64,000 nt of DNA from Thalassobaculum sp. OXR-137 (GCF_034377285.1 NZ_CP139715.1:1720001-1784000), one strand, 5' to 3'; counted from the first letter of the stretch, positions 17,652 to 28,480 are shown. The notes: generated by a model from the sequence alone, not told the origin. Program-made: numbers and translations.

Positions 17652-17669
17652 GTCGGGCTCACAATAGTC

Positions 17670-17684
17670 TGCTGCACTGCAATA
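17670..17684. promoter_or_regulatory. Candidate PhaR-type operator (TGCTGCACTGCAATA)
   Basis: The sequence TGCTGCACTGCAATA resembles the TGC/GCA-rich sites recognised by PhaR, the polyhydroxyalkanoate regulator of alphaproteobacteria. It sits between the divergent EamA exporter and acetoacetyl-CoA synthetase genes. The match is from memory of the motif, and no phaR gene is present in this window. Confidence 0.3.
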
Positions 17685-17792
17685 ACAAGCGCCCGCGCGC
17701 ATGCCGCCGTTGCGCCTGTCCGGTGCTGGCGATACGAATGAACGGAACAGTCCGGCGGGATCGGCCGGGAGACGCACCTACCGGAGGACGTG

Positions 17793-19751
<1,959 letters not shown>

Positions 19752-19766
19752 GGGGCGCACGGCGCG

Positions 19767-20693
19767 ATGGTCATCCCGGACGCCGCCTCCCACCGAAGCC
19801 GCCATGAGGCGATCGTCAACGCGATCGAGAAGGCGGTGCGGGGGGTGGACGACCGGCTGCAGCGGTTCCACCGCTCCGCCATTTCCAAGGTGCGACCGGA
19901 CGAGGATCTGCTGCAACTGGGCTCGCACGGGGCGTCGGAGTTCGGCCGGTGGTACGAGGACCGGCGCCAGAACCCGCCGCTCGACCAGCCGGCCTTCGAG
20001 ACCCTGGTGGCGCTGCACGAGGCGCTGCTGAACCATCTCGCACTTCTGGCCGAGCGGGCCTGGAAGTCCGACAAGGTGCCGGTCGAGGAATACGACGCCC
20101 TGCTGGAGAAGGTGTCGGCCTTCCACGACCACGCCCAGCGGCTGGCCAAGGCGTTCCAGGCGGCGATCAGCGATATCGACCCGCTGACCGGCGCGCAGAC
20201 CCGTCAGGTGATGCAGCGCGACCTCAAGCGCGAGATCGTCCGGGTCCGGCGTTCCGGCTCGCCCGCCTGCATCGCGCTGGCCGATATCGATCATTTCAAG
20301 GCGATCAACGACACCTTCGGCCATGGGGTGGGCGATCAGGTGCTGGCCTCCGTCTCCACCGCCCTGATCGACAACCTGCGGCCCTATGACAGCGTCTACC
20401 GCTACGGCGGCGAGGAGTTTCTCCTCTGCCTGCCGGATACAGGGCCGGAGGAGGCGCGCCGGGTGCTGGACCGGGTGCGGGCGCGGATCGCCAAGGAGGA
20501 GTTCGCCACCGAGGACGGCCGCACCGTGGCGCTGACCGTATCCTTCGGCGTCACCCTGCTCAATCCGCGCCGCCCGATCCCCGAACTGGTCGAGCGGGCC
20601 GACAAGGCGCTGTACACGGCGAAGGAGCAGGGGCGGAACCGGGTCGAGGTCTGGCGGGCGGAGAAAGCCGCACCGGACGGTGGCACGCCATGA
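19767..20693 (+). CDS. Diguanylate cyclase with N-terminal CZB-like domain (DgcZ-like)
   Basis: This 308-residue protein pairs an N-terminal CZB-like helical domain (about residues 10-130) with a GGDEF domain. The active site GGEEF (residues 214-218) and the inhibitory RxxD site (RPYD, residues 205-208) are intact, so it should make cyclic di-GMP with product inhibition. The layout is that of E. coli DgcZ (YdeH), whose CZB domain binds zinc. Aligned without gaps around FGRW, the zinc ligands Cys52 and His83 of DgcZ become Ser57 and Leu88, while His84 is kept. It follows the ligase gene by 15 bases. Confidence 0.85.
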   Translation: MVIPDAASHRSRHEAIVNAIEKAVRGVDDRLQRFHRSAISKVRPDEDLLQLGSHGASEFGRWYEDRRQNPPLDQPAFETLVALHEALLNHLALLAERAWKSDKVPVEEYDALLEKVSAFHDHAQRLAKAFQAAISDIDPLTGAQTRQVMQRDLKREIVRVRRSGSPACIALADIDHFKAINDTFGHGVGDQVLASVSTALIDNLRPYDSVYRYGGEEFLLCLPDTGPEEARRVLDRVRARIAKEEFATEDGRTVALTVSFGVTLLNPRRPIPELVERADKALYTAKEQGRNRVEVWRAEKAAPDGGTP

Positions 20694-20795
20694 CCGGCTG
20701 CATCGATAACCCCTTTGAACGGAGGCGGTTTTTGTCTAAATCTCGCCTTTGGGGAAACAAACGGGGCGATTGCCCTTCACCATCGGAGTTCGGCT

Positions 20796-21083
20796 GTGAC
20801 AGTTGATGCGATGCGCATAAAAGAGCTCGACGGCATGGTCCGTCGGATGGGTGCCATCGTTTCGGTCTTCGATGTCCGATCGGGTACCGTGGGCAATCAC
20901 GCGTTTTCCGCCTTCCGCGAGCTCATGGACGTCTATGTCGACGCGTGCGGGCGCAACCTGCGGCAGGGCGAGGACTTCATCGAGAAGGGCGTGGCGCTGA
21001 ACAGCGACGACATTCTGAAACTGAACGAGGCGTTCCGCAAAGTGTTCGGGGCCGAGCCGATGGGGCTCGCCCCGAAGGACTGA
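20796..21083 (+). CDS. Conserved-looking hypothetical protein, 95 residues
   Basis: I do not recognise this family. The GTG start at 20796 has GGAG eight bases upstream and gives a soluble, mostly helical protein with the segments GNHAFSAFRELMDVYVD and KLNEAFRKVFGAEP. Codon use and third-position GC match the neighbouring genes, which supports it as a real gene. It lies between the diguanylate cyclase and a convergent LysR gene. No signal peptide or membrane segment is visible. Confidence 0.65.
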   Translation: MTVDAMRIKELDGMVRRMGAIVSVFDVRSGTVGNHAFSAFRELMDVYVDACGRNLRQGEDFIEKGVALNSDDILKLNEAFRKVFGAEPMGLAPKD

Positions 21084-21088
21084 GCCGG

Positions 21089-22030
21089 TCAGACCGGCGG
21101 CGCCTGATCCGCGCTCTGCTCCGCCTGGGGGCTGCGGTGGTCGCGGGCGGCCTCCTCGTGCAGCCAGTCGCTGAATGCCTTGATCTTCGGGCGGTCGCCG
21201 GCGTTTTCGGAATGAACGACGTAATACGCGGACTGGGTCGGTAGCTGCAGGTCGAACGGCTTCACCAGCCGTCCGGCGGCTAAATCGTCCGCCACCAGCG
21301 CACTCCGGCCCAGGGCCACGCCGAGGCCGTCCGCCGCGGCCTGCAGCACCATTTCTGAGTGGTTGAACACCAGGTCGCCCCGGGCCCGGACCTTGACCGC
21401 GTCGTCCACGCCCGCGGCGTCGAGCCAGGTGCTCCAGTCCTCCGGCAGGTCGTCGTGCAGCAGGGTGTGGTGGCGCAGGTCCGACGGCTCGCGCAGCGGA
21501 TGCTCGCCCTCCAGAAGCTTCGGACTGCACACCACGAAGACCTCCTCGGTCATCAGCAGTTCCTTGTGCACGCCGCGCCAGTCGCCGCGGCCGTAGCGCA
21601 CGCCGACATCGACATCGTCGGAAGCGAAGTCGAGCAGGGTGTCGTTGATGCCCAGCCGGATCTCGATCTCCGGATGGCTCGACGTGAAGCGGCCGAGCCG
21701 GGGCATCAGCCATTTGGCGGCGAAGCTGGTGAAGGTGGAGACGTTCAGCGCCCCGCTGCGGTCGCGCTGGTGCAGCTTGGCCGTGGCCTGATGCATGAGG
21801 TCGAACGCATCGCGCATGGCCGGCAGGTAGGACTGGCCCGCATCGGTCAGCAGCAGGGCCCGGTTCTGGCGCCGGAACAACGGCATGCCCAACCAGTCCT
21901 CCAGCGCGCGGATCTGGTGGCTGATCGCCGCCTGGGTGACGTTGAGCTCGCCGGCGGCCTTGGTGAAGCTGAGATGCCGGGCCGCCGCCTCGAAGGCGCG
22001 CAGGGCATTCAGCGGCGGGAGACGACGCAT
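21089..22030 (-). CDS. LysR-type regulator, GcvA-like
   Basis: This 313-residue protein has the LysR N-terminal winged helix (LNALRAFEAAARHLSFTKAA, then LNVTQAAISHQIRALEDWLG) and a C-terminal periplasmic-binding-like effector domain with GVRYGRGDWRG. The LPPLNALRAFEAAARHLSF start and DVDVGVRYG segment are typical of GcvA and AmpR-like subgroups. Target genes are unknown. It is divergent from the DUF1127 gene at 22194, which is a candidate target. Confidence 0.9.
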   Translation of the reverse strand: MRRLPPLNALRAFEAAARHLSFTKAAGELNVTQAAISHQIRALEDWLGMPLFRRQNRALLLTDAGQSYLPAMRDAFDLMHQATAKLHQRDRSGALNVSTFTSFAAKWLMPRLGRFTSSHPEIEIRLGINDTLLDFASDDVDVGVRYGRGDWRGVHKELLMTEEVFVVCSPKLLEGEHPLREPSDLRHHTLLHDDLPEDWSTWLDAAGVDDAVKVRARGDLVFNHSEMVLQAAADGLGVALGRSALVADDLAAGRLVKPFDLQLPTQSAYYVVHSENAGDRPKIKAFSDWLHEEAARDHRSPQAEQSADQAPPV

Positions 22031-22084
22031 TAACAGCCCCTTTACGGATAAGATTATCTAATAGATATGATGAGAAAGTATCGT

Positions 22085-22113
22085 TTGTGAACGGGCAATT
22101 CAATCCGTAAATA
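22085..22113 (+). promoter_or_regulatory. Candidate sigma-70-type promoter for the DUF1127 gene
   Basis: TTGTGA and TAAATA are separated by 17 bases, in the AT-rich gap between the divergent LysR and DUF1127 genes. The match to consensus is partial. Confidence 0.3.
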
Positions 22114-22193
22114 CACTCCCAGACAACGAGTTAAGAGGGCGCCGCGCCCTTGCTCGTTACCCAAAATATTAACTCTTTGTGAAGGAGGTTCCT

Positions 22194-22433
22194 ATGAGCC
22201 GGACCCTGACCCAGACCGCTCGCCCGATGTTCGGGGCCTCCGCCGAGCGCGGAGCCCACACCTCGATGGCGGATCGCGTTTTCGCCACCGTCGTCGGCAC
22301 GCTGACGCTGTGGAGCTCGCGCATCAAGGATCGCGAGACCCTCGCCGATCTGGACTCGCGTCTCCTGGCAGATATCGGCGTGACCCGCGATGAGGCGAAC
22401 TACGAGGCCAACAAGCCGTTCTGGTCCGCCTGA
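22194..22433 (+). CDS. DUF1127 small protein
   Basis: This 79-residue protein ends with the DUF1127 core: LTLWSSRIKDRETLADLDSRLLADIGVTRDEANYE. AAGGAGG lies six bases before the ATG at 22194, which is preferred over the GTG at 22179 that overlaps this site. DUF1127 proteins are basic, short and often stress- or phosphate-related in alphaproteobacteria. It is divergent from the GcvA-like LysR gene, and a strong intrinsic terminator lies about 100 bases after its stop. Confidence 0.88.
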   Translation: MSRTLTQTARPMFGASAERGAHTSMADRVFATVVGTLTLWSSRIKDRETLADLDSRLLADIGVTRDEANYEANKPFWSA

Positions 22434-22534
22434 GGCGTTCTATCCGGGACCGGAGGCGCCACCCAGTCTCCGATCCCGATCCCTGCCTCGAGCCGCTTCC
22501 CCTCCCCCCTCGGGAAGCGCTTGAGGCAAGTCAG

Positions 22535-22565
22535 CGGCCTGACGCGAGTCAGGCCGTTTTCTTTT
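22535..22565 (+). terminator. Intrinsic terminator after the DUF1127 gene
   Basis: A perfect nine-base stem (CGGCCTGAC / GTCAGGCCG) with a GCGA tetraloop is followed by TTTTCTTTT. The stop codon of the convergent gene at 22549 lies inside the second arm. Confidence 0.9.
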
Positions 22566-22860
22566 GCGCCGACGGATCGTGGCGCGCCGCGTCCCGCTGG
22601 CGGACCGGGCGTCCATGCCGGCGCAGGAAATCGCTGCCCGAACCAGTGACATGGACGACGGCGCCGCCCTCCCGTCCGGCAACCCGGCGCACATAGCCGC
22701 GATCCACCGCCTCCTCCCAGACCGGAAGGCGCGGACAGGAGGTCCGCCAGGCGTCGAGCACGTCGGCATAGGGCCGCGGCTCCTCGGCGATCCAGGCGAC
22801 GAGGTCGAGCAGCAGGCGCTCGACGGTGAAGTCGGTCTGTTCAGCGGTCTGTTGGGACAT
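22549..22860 (-). CDS. Hypothetical protein, 103 residues, in operon with TauE/SafE exporter
   Basis: The family has no function I can name. The sequence has LLLDLVAWIAEEPRPYADVLD, then WRTSCPRLPVWEEAVDRG, suggesting a small helical, possibly winged-helix-like fold. The basic, polar tail ends SAQKKTA. The ATG at 22860 follows GGAGGAACGTGGC, and the gene lies 14 bases after the exporter gene, so it is probably cotranscribed. Its stop falls inside the terminator hairpin of the convergent DUF1127 gene. Confidence 0.75.
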   Translation of the reverse strand: MSQQTAEQTDFTVERLLLDLVAWIAEEPRPYADVLDAWRTSCPRLPVWEEAVDRGYVRRVAGREGGAVVHVTGSGSDFLRRHGRPVRQRDAARHDPSAQKKTA

Positions 22861-22874
22861 GCCACGTTCCTCCT

Positions 22875-23636
22875 TCAGGCGCCGGCGGTCACCAGGGGTG
22901 CCGCCAGCAGGTAGCCGCCATGGGCGACATAATACACCGAGATGCCGACGATGATGCGGTCGGCCCAGCGCCGGTACTGCGCATCGCTCATCGCCTCCAG
23001 CACCTTTTTCGACAGGCCGGTGCCGATCATCGAGGCGGTGATCGCGACGGCGGCCAGCAGGGGATCGACGCTGGCCGAGTTGTCGATCAGCAGGCCGAAA
23101 TAGGCCAGCTTGAAGGTATGGCCGAAGACCTGGCAGACCCCTTTGGTCGCGATGATCTGCCGCCGGTCGAGGCCGCCGCCGAGGAAGAACTGGTCGAGCT
23201 GCGGTCCGGCCACGCCGGTCAGCAGCATCAGCATCATCGACACTGCCCCCTGGCCGATGCCGTGGCCGAAATGCTCCGGCCGCGCCCGCAGATGGGCCGG
23301 CACGAAACGGGTGGCGAGCGGCAGGGCGCCGAGACCGATCAGGGCGAGCGCCTTGCTCGGCACGTAGAGCCACAGGCTCCACACCCCCACCGCGATCGCG
23401 CAGCCCACCACATAGGCGCCGACGATCCGCCAGCGCACATGCGCCCGCCAGATCAGCGCGCGCCAGGCGTTGGAGGCCATCTGGGTGATCGCGTGCAGGG
23501 CCATCGCCGTGGGCACCGGCAGGATCGCCAGCAACACGCCGACCAGCACCATCCCGCCGGCCATGCCGAAGATTCCCGACAGGAACGAGGTGGCGACCAT
23601 CACGAGGGCGATGCCGGCAATGAGAAGCGGGGTCAT
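22875..23636 (-). CDS. TauE/SafE family sulfite exporter-like membrane protein
   Basis: This 253-residue protein has about eight hydrophobic segments in two repeats, with FLSGIFGMAGGMVLVGVLL near the N-terminus and LLTGVAGPQLDQFFLGGG in the second half. These are TauE/SafE hallmarks. Members export sulfite, sulfoacetate or other organic anions; the substrate here is unknown. It is divergent from a LysR-type regulator at 23750, which may control it. Confidence 0.87.
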   Translation of the reverse strand: MTPLLIAGIALVMVATSFLSGIFGMAGGMVLVGVLLAILPVPTAMALHAITQMASNAWRALIWRAHVRWRIVGAYVVGCAIAVGVWSLWLYVPSKALALIGLGALPLATRFVPAHLRARPEHFGHGIGQGAVSMMLMLLTGVAGPQLDQFFLGGGLDRRQIIATKGVCQVFGHTFKLAYFGLLIDNSASVDPLLAAVAITASMIGTGLSKKVLEAMSDAQYRRWADRIIVGISVYYVAHGGYLLAAPLVTAGA

Positions 23637-23749
23637 GGCAGGAGCGGGGTCAAGGGCGGATCTCCAGACGATGCCGGCACTCTGCGCGCATTGCGGGAAT
23701 GGGGCAAACTGGGTTATCTTATGCTAGCGATAGATTTATTGAGGCTAAT

Positions 23750-24622
23750 TTGCGTCAATTGCCATCCTTAAATGGCGTTAAGGCCTTTGAATCCGCAGCA
23801 CGTTTCGAGAGCTTTGCGAAGGCCGCCGAAGAATTGAATGTCACGCCGGCGGCGGTCAGTAGGCTTGTCCGCCTGCTGGAGGACAGCCTGGGCGTGGTGC
23901 TGTTCGAGCGCACCCCGAACCGGCTGACGCTTACCGGCGCCGGGCAGAGCTACCGCGCGGGGCTGACGCCGGCTCTGGACCAGATCGCCGCGGCGACCGA
24001 ACAGGTGACGGCGGCGGGCCGGCCCAAGGTGCTGACCGTGGGCGTCGGCCCGACCTTCGCCATCCGCTGGCTGATCCCCCGGCTGTCCGATTTCGCCGCC
24101 GTCGCCCCGGATGTGGAGGTGCGGCTGACCACCGGCGGGGCAACCTCGGCGTTCGGCGCCGACTGGAGCTGCGGCATCTCGCTCGGCGACGGCCGCTGGC
24201 CGGACCTGAAGGCGGAGGAGATGATCCGGGCCGAGCTGACCCCGGTCTGCGCGCCGCAACTCGCCCGCAACCTGCTGCATCCCCGGGACCTGGCGGGGGT
24301 TCGGCTGCTGCATGTGGGCCACGCGCCGGAGGAATGGTCGCGCTGGCTCCAGGCGGTCGGCATCGCCACCCCGCCGGCCAGCGGGCTGACGCTGGCCTAT
24401 TACGGCCAGGCGCTGCAGGCGGCGGCCGACGGAACGGGGGTCGCCATGGGCATCCGCCCCTATATCGACGACGACCTCGCCGCAGGCCGGCTGGTGGCAC
24501 CGTTCAAGCAGGCGGTGCCGAAGGGCCATAGCTGGTACCTGCTGGTCCGTCCGGGCCGCGAGACGGAACCGTCGTTCCAAGCCTTCCGAAGCTGGATCCT
24601 GCGCGCGGTGACCCTGCGGTAG
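23750..24622 (+). CDS. LysR-type regulator, GcvA-like
   Basis: This protein of about 290 residues starts LRQLPSLNGVKAFESAARF and has the helix-turn-helix LNVTPAAVSRLVRLLED, then an effector domain with WSCGISLGDGRWPDL. The most likely start is a TTG at 23750 with GAGG five bases upstream; no in-frame ATG gives a better N-terminus. It resembles the LysR at 21089 in type but not closely. It is divergent from the TauE/SafE gene, its most likely target. Confidence 0.86.
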   Translation: MRQLPSLNGVKAFESAARFESFAKAAEELNVTPAAVSRLVRLLEDSLGVVLFERTPNRLTLTGAGQSYRAGLTPALDQIAAATEQVTAAGRPKVLTVGVGPTFAIRWLIPRLSDFAAVAPDVEVRLTTGGATSAFGADWSCGISLGDGRWPDLKAEEMIRAELTPVCAPQLARNLLHPRDLAGVRLLHVGHAPEEWSRWLQAVGIATPPASGLTLAYYGQALQAAADGTGVAMGIRPYIDDDLAAGRLVAPFKQAVPKGHSWYLLVRPGRETEPSFQAFRSWILRAVTLR

Positions 24623-24701
24623 GGGACCTTCTTTTCTTTCTCCCTCCCCACCCCAAACTCTCCCTCTTGGCAGCCCCCCGCCGCTGCTGTCGAATGACGG
24701 C

Positions 24702-26318
24702 ATGGAGGCAACACAAAACATCCCGGCGGCGGACTACGTCGTCGTGGGCGCGGGGTCGGCCGGATGCGTCGTCGCCGCGCGATTGAGCGAGAGCGGAGCC
24801 AGCGTCGTTCTGCTCGAGGCAGGGCCGAAGGACTGGAACCCGTTCATCCACATACCCGCCGGCGTGCTCTACATCATGCGCAACGGCTGGGTGAACTGGG
24901 GCTATGCCAGCGAGGGCGAGACCGGGACCGCGGGGCGGCCGATCAACTGGCCGCGCGGCAAGGTGCTGGGCGGCACGTCCTCGATCAACGGCATGCTCTA
25001 CGTGCGCGGCCAGCCCGCCGATTTCGATGGCTGGGCCCAGCGCGGCTGCCGCGGCTGGTCGTTCTCCGAGGTGCTGCCGTATTTCAAGGGATCGGAGACC
25101 TACGCCAATGGCGGCGATCCCGAACTCCGGGGCTCCAACGGCCCGCTGCAGGTGCGCGACTACGACACCGTCCTGCCGCTCACCCACCGCTTCGTGAAGG
25201 CCGCCCAGGAAGCGGGCCATCCGTTCAGCCCCGATCTCAACGGCGCCAAGCAGGAGGGTGTCGGCTACTCGCAGATGACCCGGATCGGCCGCCGGCGCGG
25301 GTCGACCGCCCAGACCTATCTGGCCGAGGCCCGGCACCGCAAGAATCTGCGGGTGGAGACCGACGCCACCGCCACCGGCCTGATCCTTGACGGCAAGCGC
25401 TGCACCGGCGTGCGGTTCCGCCAGGGCGGGGTGGATCGCGCGATCTCCGCCCGGCGCGAGGTGATCGTCTGCGGTGGGGCGGTGAACTCGCCCCAGCTCC
25501 TGCAGATCTCCGGCATCGGCACGCCGGAGCACCTGAAATCGATCGGGGTGGAGGTGGCCCACGAGTTGCCCGGCGTCGGCCGCAACCTGCACGACCACTA
25601 TGTCGTCCGCGTCGCCCACCGGATCCGCAACGAGACCTCCATCAACCAGCTCGCCCGCGGCTGGCGTCTGGCCCGCGAGATGGTGCGCTACGCCACCGCC
25701 GGCAACGGCGCGCTTACCTTCGGCATCACCAGCGCCCAGGTGTTCAGCCACAGCCGCGAGGGGCTGGCCGCACCCGACATCCAACTGCTCTTCACCCCGG
25801 CCAGCTACTCCATCGACAAGGTCGGCTTCCTCGACAAGGAGCCGGGCATGGCGGTCGCCGTCTGCCCGGTGCGCCCGCGCTCGCGCGGCACGATCCTGGC
25901 GACCTCGGCCGATCCCTTCGCCAAACCGGCGATCCGGCCGAACTATCTGGAGGACGACGACGACGTCCGTGTGCTCGAGGCCGGCATCCGCCAGACCCGG
26001 GCGATCTATGCCTCGCCGTCGCTGGCGGAGATCAGCATGGGCGAGAAGGTGCCGGGAGACGGCGGCGCGCTGGACCGCGATGCGGTGCGCGAGTTCGCCC
26101 GCAACCACGGCACGACGATCTACCACCCGGTGGGCACCTGCCGCATGGGCGAGGATCCGGGGGCCGTGGTCGACAGCCGCCTGCGGGTGCACGGAATGGA
26201 GGGGCTGCGGGTGATCGACGCCTCGGTCATGCCGGAGATCACCACCGGCAACACCAACGCGCCGACCATCATGATCGCCGAGAAGGGTGCCGCGATGATC
26301 CGGGAGGACGCGGCGTAG
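24702..26318 (+). CDS. GMC-family FAD-dependent oxidoreductase (choline dehydrogenase-like)
   Basis: This 538-residue flavoprotein has the FAD-binding [16 protein letters not shown], the GMC signature 1 region ([19 protein letters not shown]), signature 2 ([15 protein letters not shown]) and the catalytic C-terminal [10 protein letters not shown]. Such enzymes oxidise alcohols such as choline, polyethylene glycol or aliphatic alcohols. There is no adjacent betaine aldehyde dehydrogenase or BetI, so a BetA symbol is not justified. A family A repeat follows it. Confidence 0.9.
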   Translation: MEATQNIPAADYVVVGAGSAGCVVAARLSESGASVVLLEAGPKDWNPFIHIPAGVLYIMRNGWVNWGYASEGETGTAGRPINWPRGKVLGGTSSINGMLYVRGQPADFDGWAQRGCRGWSFSEVLPYFKGSETYANGGDPELRGSNGPLQVRDYDTVLPLTHRFVKAAQEAGHPFSPDLNGAKQEGVGYSQMTRIGRRRGSTAQTYLAEARHRKNLRVETDATATGLILDGKRCTGVRFRQGGVDRAISARREVIVCGGAVNSPQLLQISGIGTPEHLKSIGVEVAHELPGVGRNLHDHYVVRVAHRIRNETSINQLARGWRLAREMVRYATAGNGALTFGITSAQVFSHSREGLAAPDIQLLFTPASYSIDKVGFLDKEPGMAVAVCPVRPRSRGTILATSADPFAKPAIRPNYLEDDDDVRVLEAGIRQTRAIYASPSLAEISMGEKVPGDGGALDRDAVREFARNHGTTIYHPVGTCRMGEDPGAVVDSRLRVHGMEGLRVIDASVMPEITTGNTNAPTIMIAEKGAAMIREDAA

Positions 26319-26330
26319 GAGGGGCATCCC

Positions 26331-26405
26331 CGTCGTCCTGACGCACGTCAGGACCAAGCCGCTGGCGTGGCCGGATGCAGGATCCTGATTTGCATCAGGA
26401 TGACG
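26331..26405. repeat. Double-hairpin intergenic repeat, family A
   Basis: The element is bounded by CGTCGTCCTGA and TCAGGATGACGG and contains palindromes TCCTGACGCACGTCAGGA and TCCTGATTTGCATCAGGA. It sits between the GMC oxidoreductase and the PPOX-fold gene. Confidence 0.8.
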
Positions 26406-26452
26406 GGGTGGAGTGAGAGAGGGCGGATAAAACAGATTTAAGGGGAGGGACC

Positions 26453-27076
26453 ATGCTGCCGGACGACATCTCCTACGTGACCGACGAGGCCGCGCTGCGG
26501 GCGATGCATCACAAGATGATGAGCCGCTCCAGCGACAAGGTCATCCGCCGGCTGGACAAGCACTGCCGGGACATCCTGGCCCTGGCCCCGTTCTGCGTGA
26601 TCGCCACCCAGGGGCCGGGTGGGGCCGACGCCTCGCCGCGCGGCGATCCGCCGGGCTTCCTGCGGGTGCTGGACGACACCCACATCCTGCTGCCCGACCG
26701 GGTCGGCAACAACCGGCTCGACAACTACGCCAACCTGCTGGCCAACCCGCGGATCGCGATGCTGGTCCTGGTGCCGGGCATGGGCGAGACCCTGCGGATC
26801 AACGGCACGGCGAAGCTGACGGACGATCCCCGGCTGCTGGAACCCTGCGCGATCCGCGACCGGGCGCCGAAGATCGGCGTGCTGATCACCGTGGAGGAGG
26901 CCTTCGTCCACTGCTCCAAGGCATTGGTCCGCTCCGACCTGTGGAACCCGGACAAGCGGATCGACCGCAAACAGCTCGCCTCCTACTCGCAGATGCTGAT
27001 CGACCATGTGGAGGGGCTGACCGAGGAGGAGTCCGAGCGCCAGGGCAAGGTCATGGCCGAGCGCGGGCTGTACTGA
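26453..27076 (+). CDS. Pyridoxamine 5'-phosphate oxidase-fold flavoprotein
   Basis: This 207-residue protein has the split-barrel FMN-binding pattern of PPOX-class enzymes: FCVIATQGPGGADASPRGD, then LPDRVGNNRLDNYANLLANP and LLITVEEAFVHCSKALVRS. These features match the DR_2398/MSMEG_1061-type group. It probably uses FMN or F420-like cofactors in a redox reaction, and the substrate is unknown. GGGAGGGACC precedes the ATG. The next gene begins two bases after its stop. Confidence 0.85.
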   Translation: MLPDDISYVTDEAALRAMHHKMMSRSSDKVIRRLDKHCRDILALAPFCVIATQGPGGADASPRGDPPGFLRVLDDTHILLPDRVGNNRLDNYANLLANPRIAMLVLVPGMGETLRINGTAKLTDDPRLLEPCAIRDRAPKIGVLITVEEAFVHCSKALVRSDLWNPDKRIDRKQLASYSQMLIDHVEGLTEEESERQGKVMAERGLY

Positions 27077-27078
27077 CG

Positions 27079-27702
27079 GTGACCCGGTTCTCGCTGCTCG
27101 CCTATGACGGGATCGAGCCGATCGACATCGGTGCGACCTATGGCGTGCTCTCCATGGCGAAGCGGATCGTGCCGGACTTGGCGTTCCATGTGGTTTCGAA
27201 AGCCGGCGGCGAGATCGTCATGGCCAACGGCCTGCGGCTGATCGCCGATCACGGCTTCGACGACGTGCCGCCGGCCGATATCCTGATGGTCCTGGGTGGG
27301 CCGGGCTGGAGCCAAGCGGCCGACGATCGGGCGCTGCTCGACCATATCCGCGCGTTCCATGCCGGCGGCGGCACGGTGGCGGCGGTCTGCACCGGCGGGA
27401 TGATCCTGGCGGCGACGGGACTGCTCGACGGCCGGCGGGCGACCACCAAGCGCGAGATCGTCCCCGGTGAGGCGCGGCCGCTGGACCTGCTGGCGCAGCG
27501 CCACGAGGCGGTCGATACGATTGAGGCCAGGCTGGTGGACGAGGGCGACCTGCTCACCGGCGGCGGGGTGTCGCTGGGCATGGACATGACCCTGCACCTG
27601 ATCGCCCGGGAATGCGGCGCCGAGGCGGCGGCCGAGACGGCGCGGATCCTGGAATACACAACGGCCTGGGAGGCGAACCGCCGGGCGTTTGCCGCAGTGT
27701 AG
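27079..27702 (+). CDS. DJ-1/PfpI family protein
   Basis: This 207-residue protein resembles the glutamine-amidotransferase-like domain of the DJ-1/PfpI superfamily: LLAYDGIEPIDIGATYGVL, ILMVLGGPGWSQA, and the nucleophile-elbow cysteine in AVCTGGMILAATG. Many relatives are isonitrile hydratases or regulator sensory domains. This one lacks an AraC domain and could be either enzyme or chaperone. The GTG start lies two bases after the preceding stop, suggesting an operon with the flavoprotein. Confidence 0.82.
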   Translation: MTRFSLLAYDGIEPIDIGATYGVLSMAKRIVPDLAFHVVSKAGGEIVMANGLRLIADHGFDDVPPADILMVLGGPGWSQAADDRALLDHIRAFHAGGGTVAAVCTGGMILAATGLLDGRRATTKREIVPGEARPLDLLAQRHEAVDTIEARLVDEGDLLTGGGVSLGMDMTLHLIARECGAEAAAETARILEYTTAWEANRRAFAAV

Positions 27703-27736
27703 GCGGGTCGGCGGGTCGCTCATAGGTTCCTCTATC

Positions 27737-28440
27737 CGACTTCCTGGACGCGAAGGCGTTAGGCCGCAGCGATCCAGGACCTTGATGCGGACGCCTGCGG
27801 CGCGGTCCTGGATAGCGCCTTCGCCGCTTCCAGGAAGTCGGAGAGGGGAGGGATTTGGGTGGGAAAAGCGATCTTGATCACGGTGTGATCTACCTCCTTC
27901 ACGCTTCCACCCGCTGGGTGCCTCTAACCCTCAATCGACTTCCTGTACGCGAAGGCGGCACGCCGCAGCGATCCAGGACCTGGTGCGGACGCCTGCGGCG
28001 CGGTCCTGGATCGCTGCGGCGCTTCCAGGAAGTCGGGGAGGGGAGGGATTTGGGTGGGAAAAGGCATCTTGGTCACGGTGTGATCCACCTCATTCACCCT
28101 TCCACCCTCTGGGTGACCCTAACTCTCAATCGACTTCCTGGACGCGAAGGCGGCACGCCGTCGCGATCCAGGACCTTGATCCGGACGCCTGCACCAAGGT
28201 CCTGGATAGCGCCTGCGGCGCTTCCAGGAAGTCGGAGAGGGGGAGGATTTGGACGAGAATAGGGATCGTGGTCACGGTGTGATCGACCTCATTCACGCTT
28301 CCATCGTCTGGGTGCCTCTAACCCTCAATCGACTTCCTGGACGCGAAGGCGGCATGCCGTAGCGATCCAGGACCTTGATGCGGACGCCTGCGGCACGGTC
28401 CTGGATGGCGCCTGCGGCGCTTCCAGGAAGTCGGAGAGGG
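27737..28440. repeat. Tandem array of four family B palindromic repeats
   Basis: Four copies of a ~104-111-bp nested palindrome (outer arms CGACTTCCTGGA / CCAGGAAGTCG, inner arms GATCCAGGACC / GGTCCTGGAT) begin at 27737, 27936, 28131 and 28330. They are separated by three similar spacers of roughly 90 bp, giving a period of 195-199 bp. Each spacer carries a GATCAC-GGT-GTGATC-like palindrome. The array fills most of the 780-bp gap between the convergent PfpI-like gene and the methyltransferase gene at 28481. Confidence 0.92.
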
Positions 28441-28480
28441 GGTAGAAGCGCCGGGGGCGCGAGGGTAAACCTCCCCCCTG

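Noticed and set aside
24702-26318. Assignment as betA (choline dehydrogenase)
   Set aside because: The GMC motifs are clear, but betB and betI are absent and other alcohol oxidoreductases share these motifs.
27737-28440. A CRISPR array
   Set aside because: The repeats are ~104-111 bp nested palindromes with similar, not unique, spacers, and there are no cas genes nearby.
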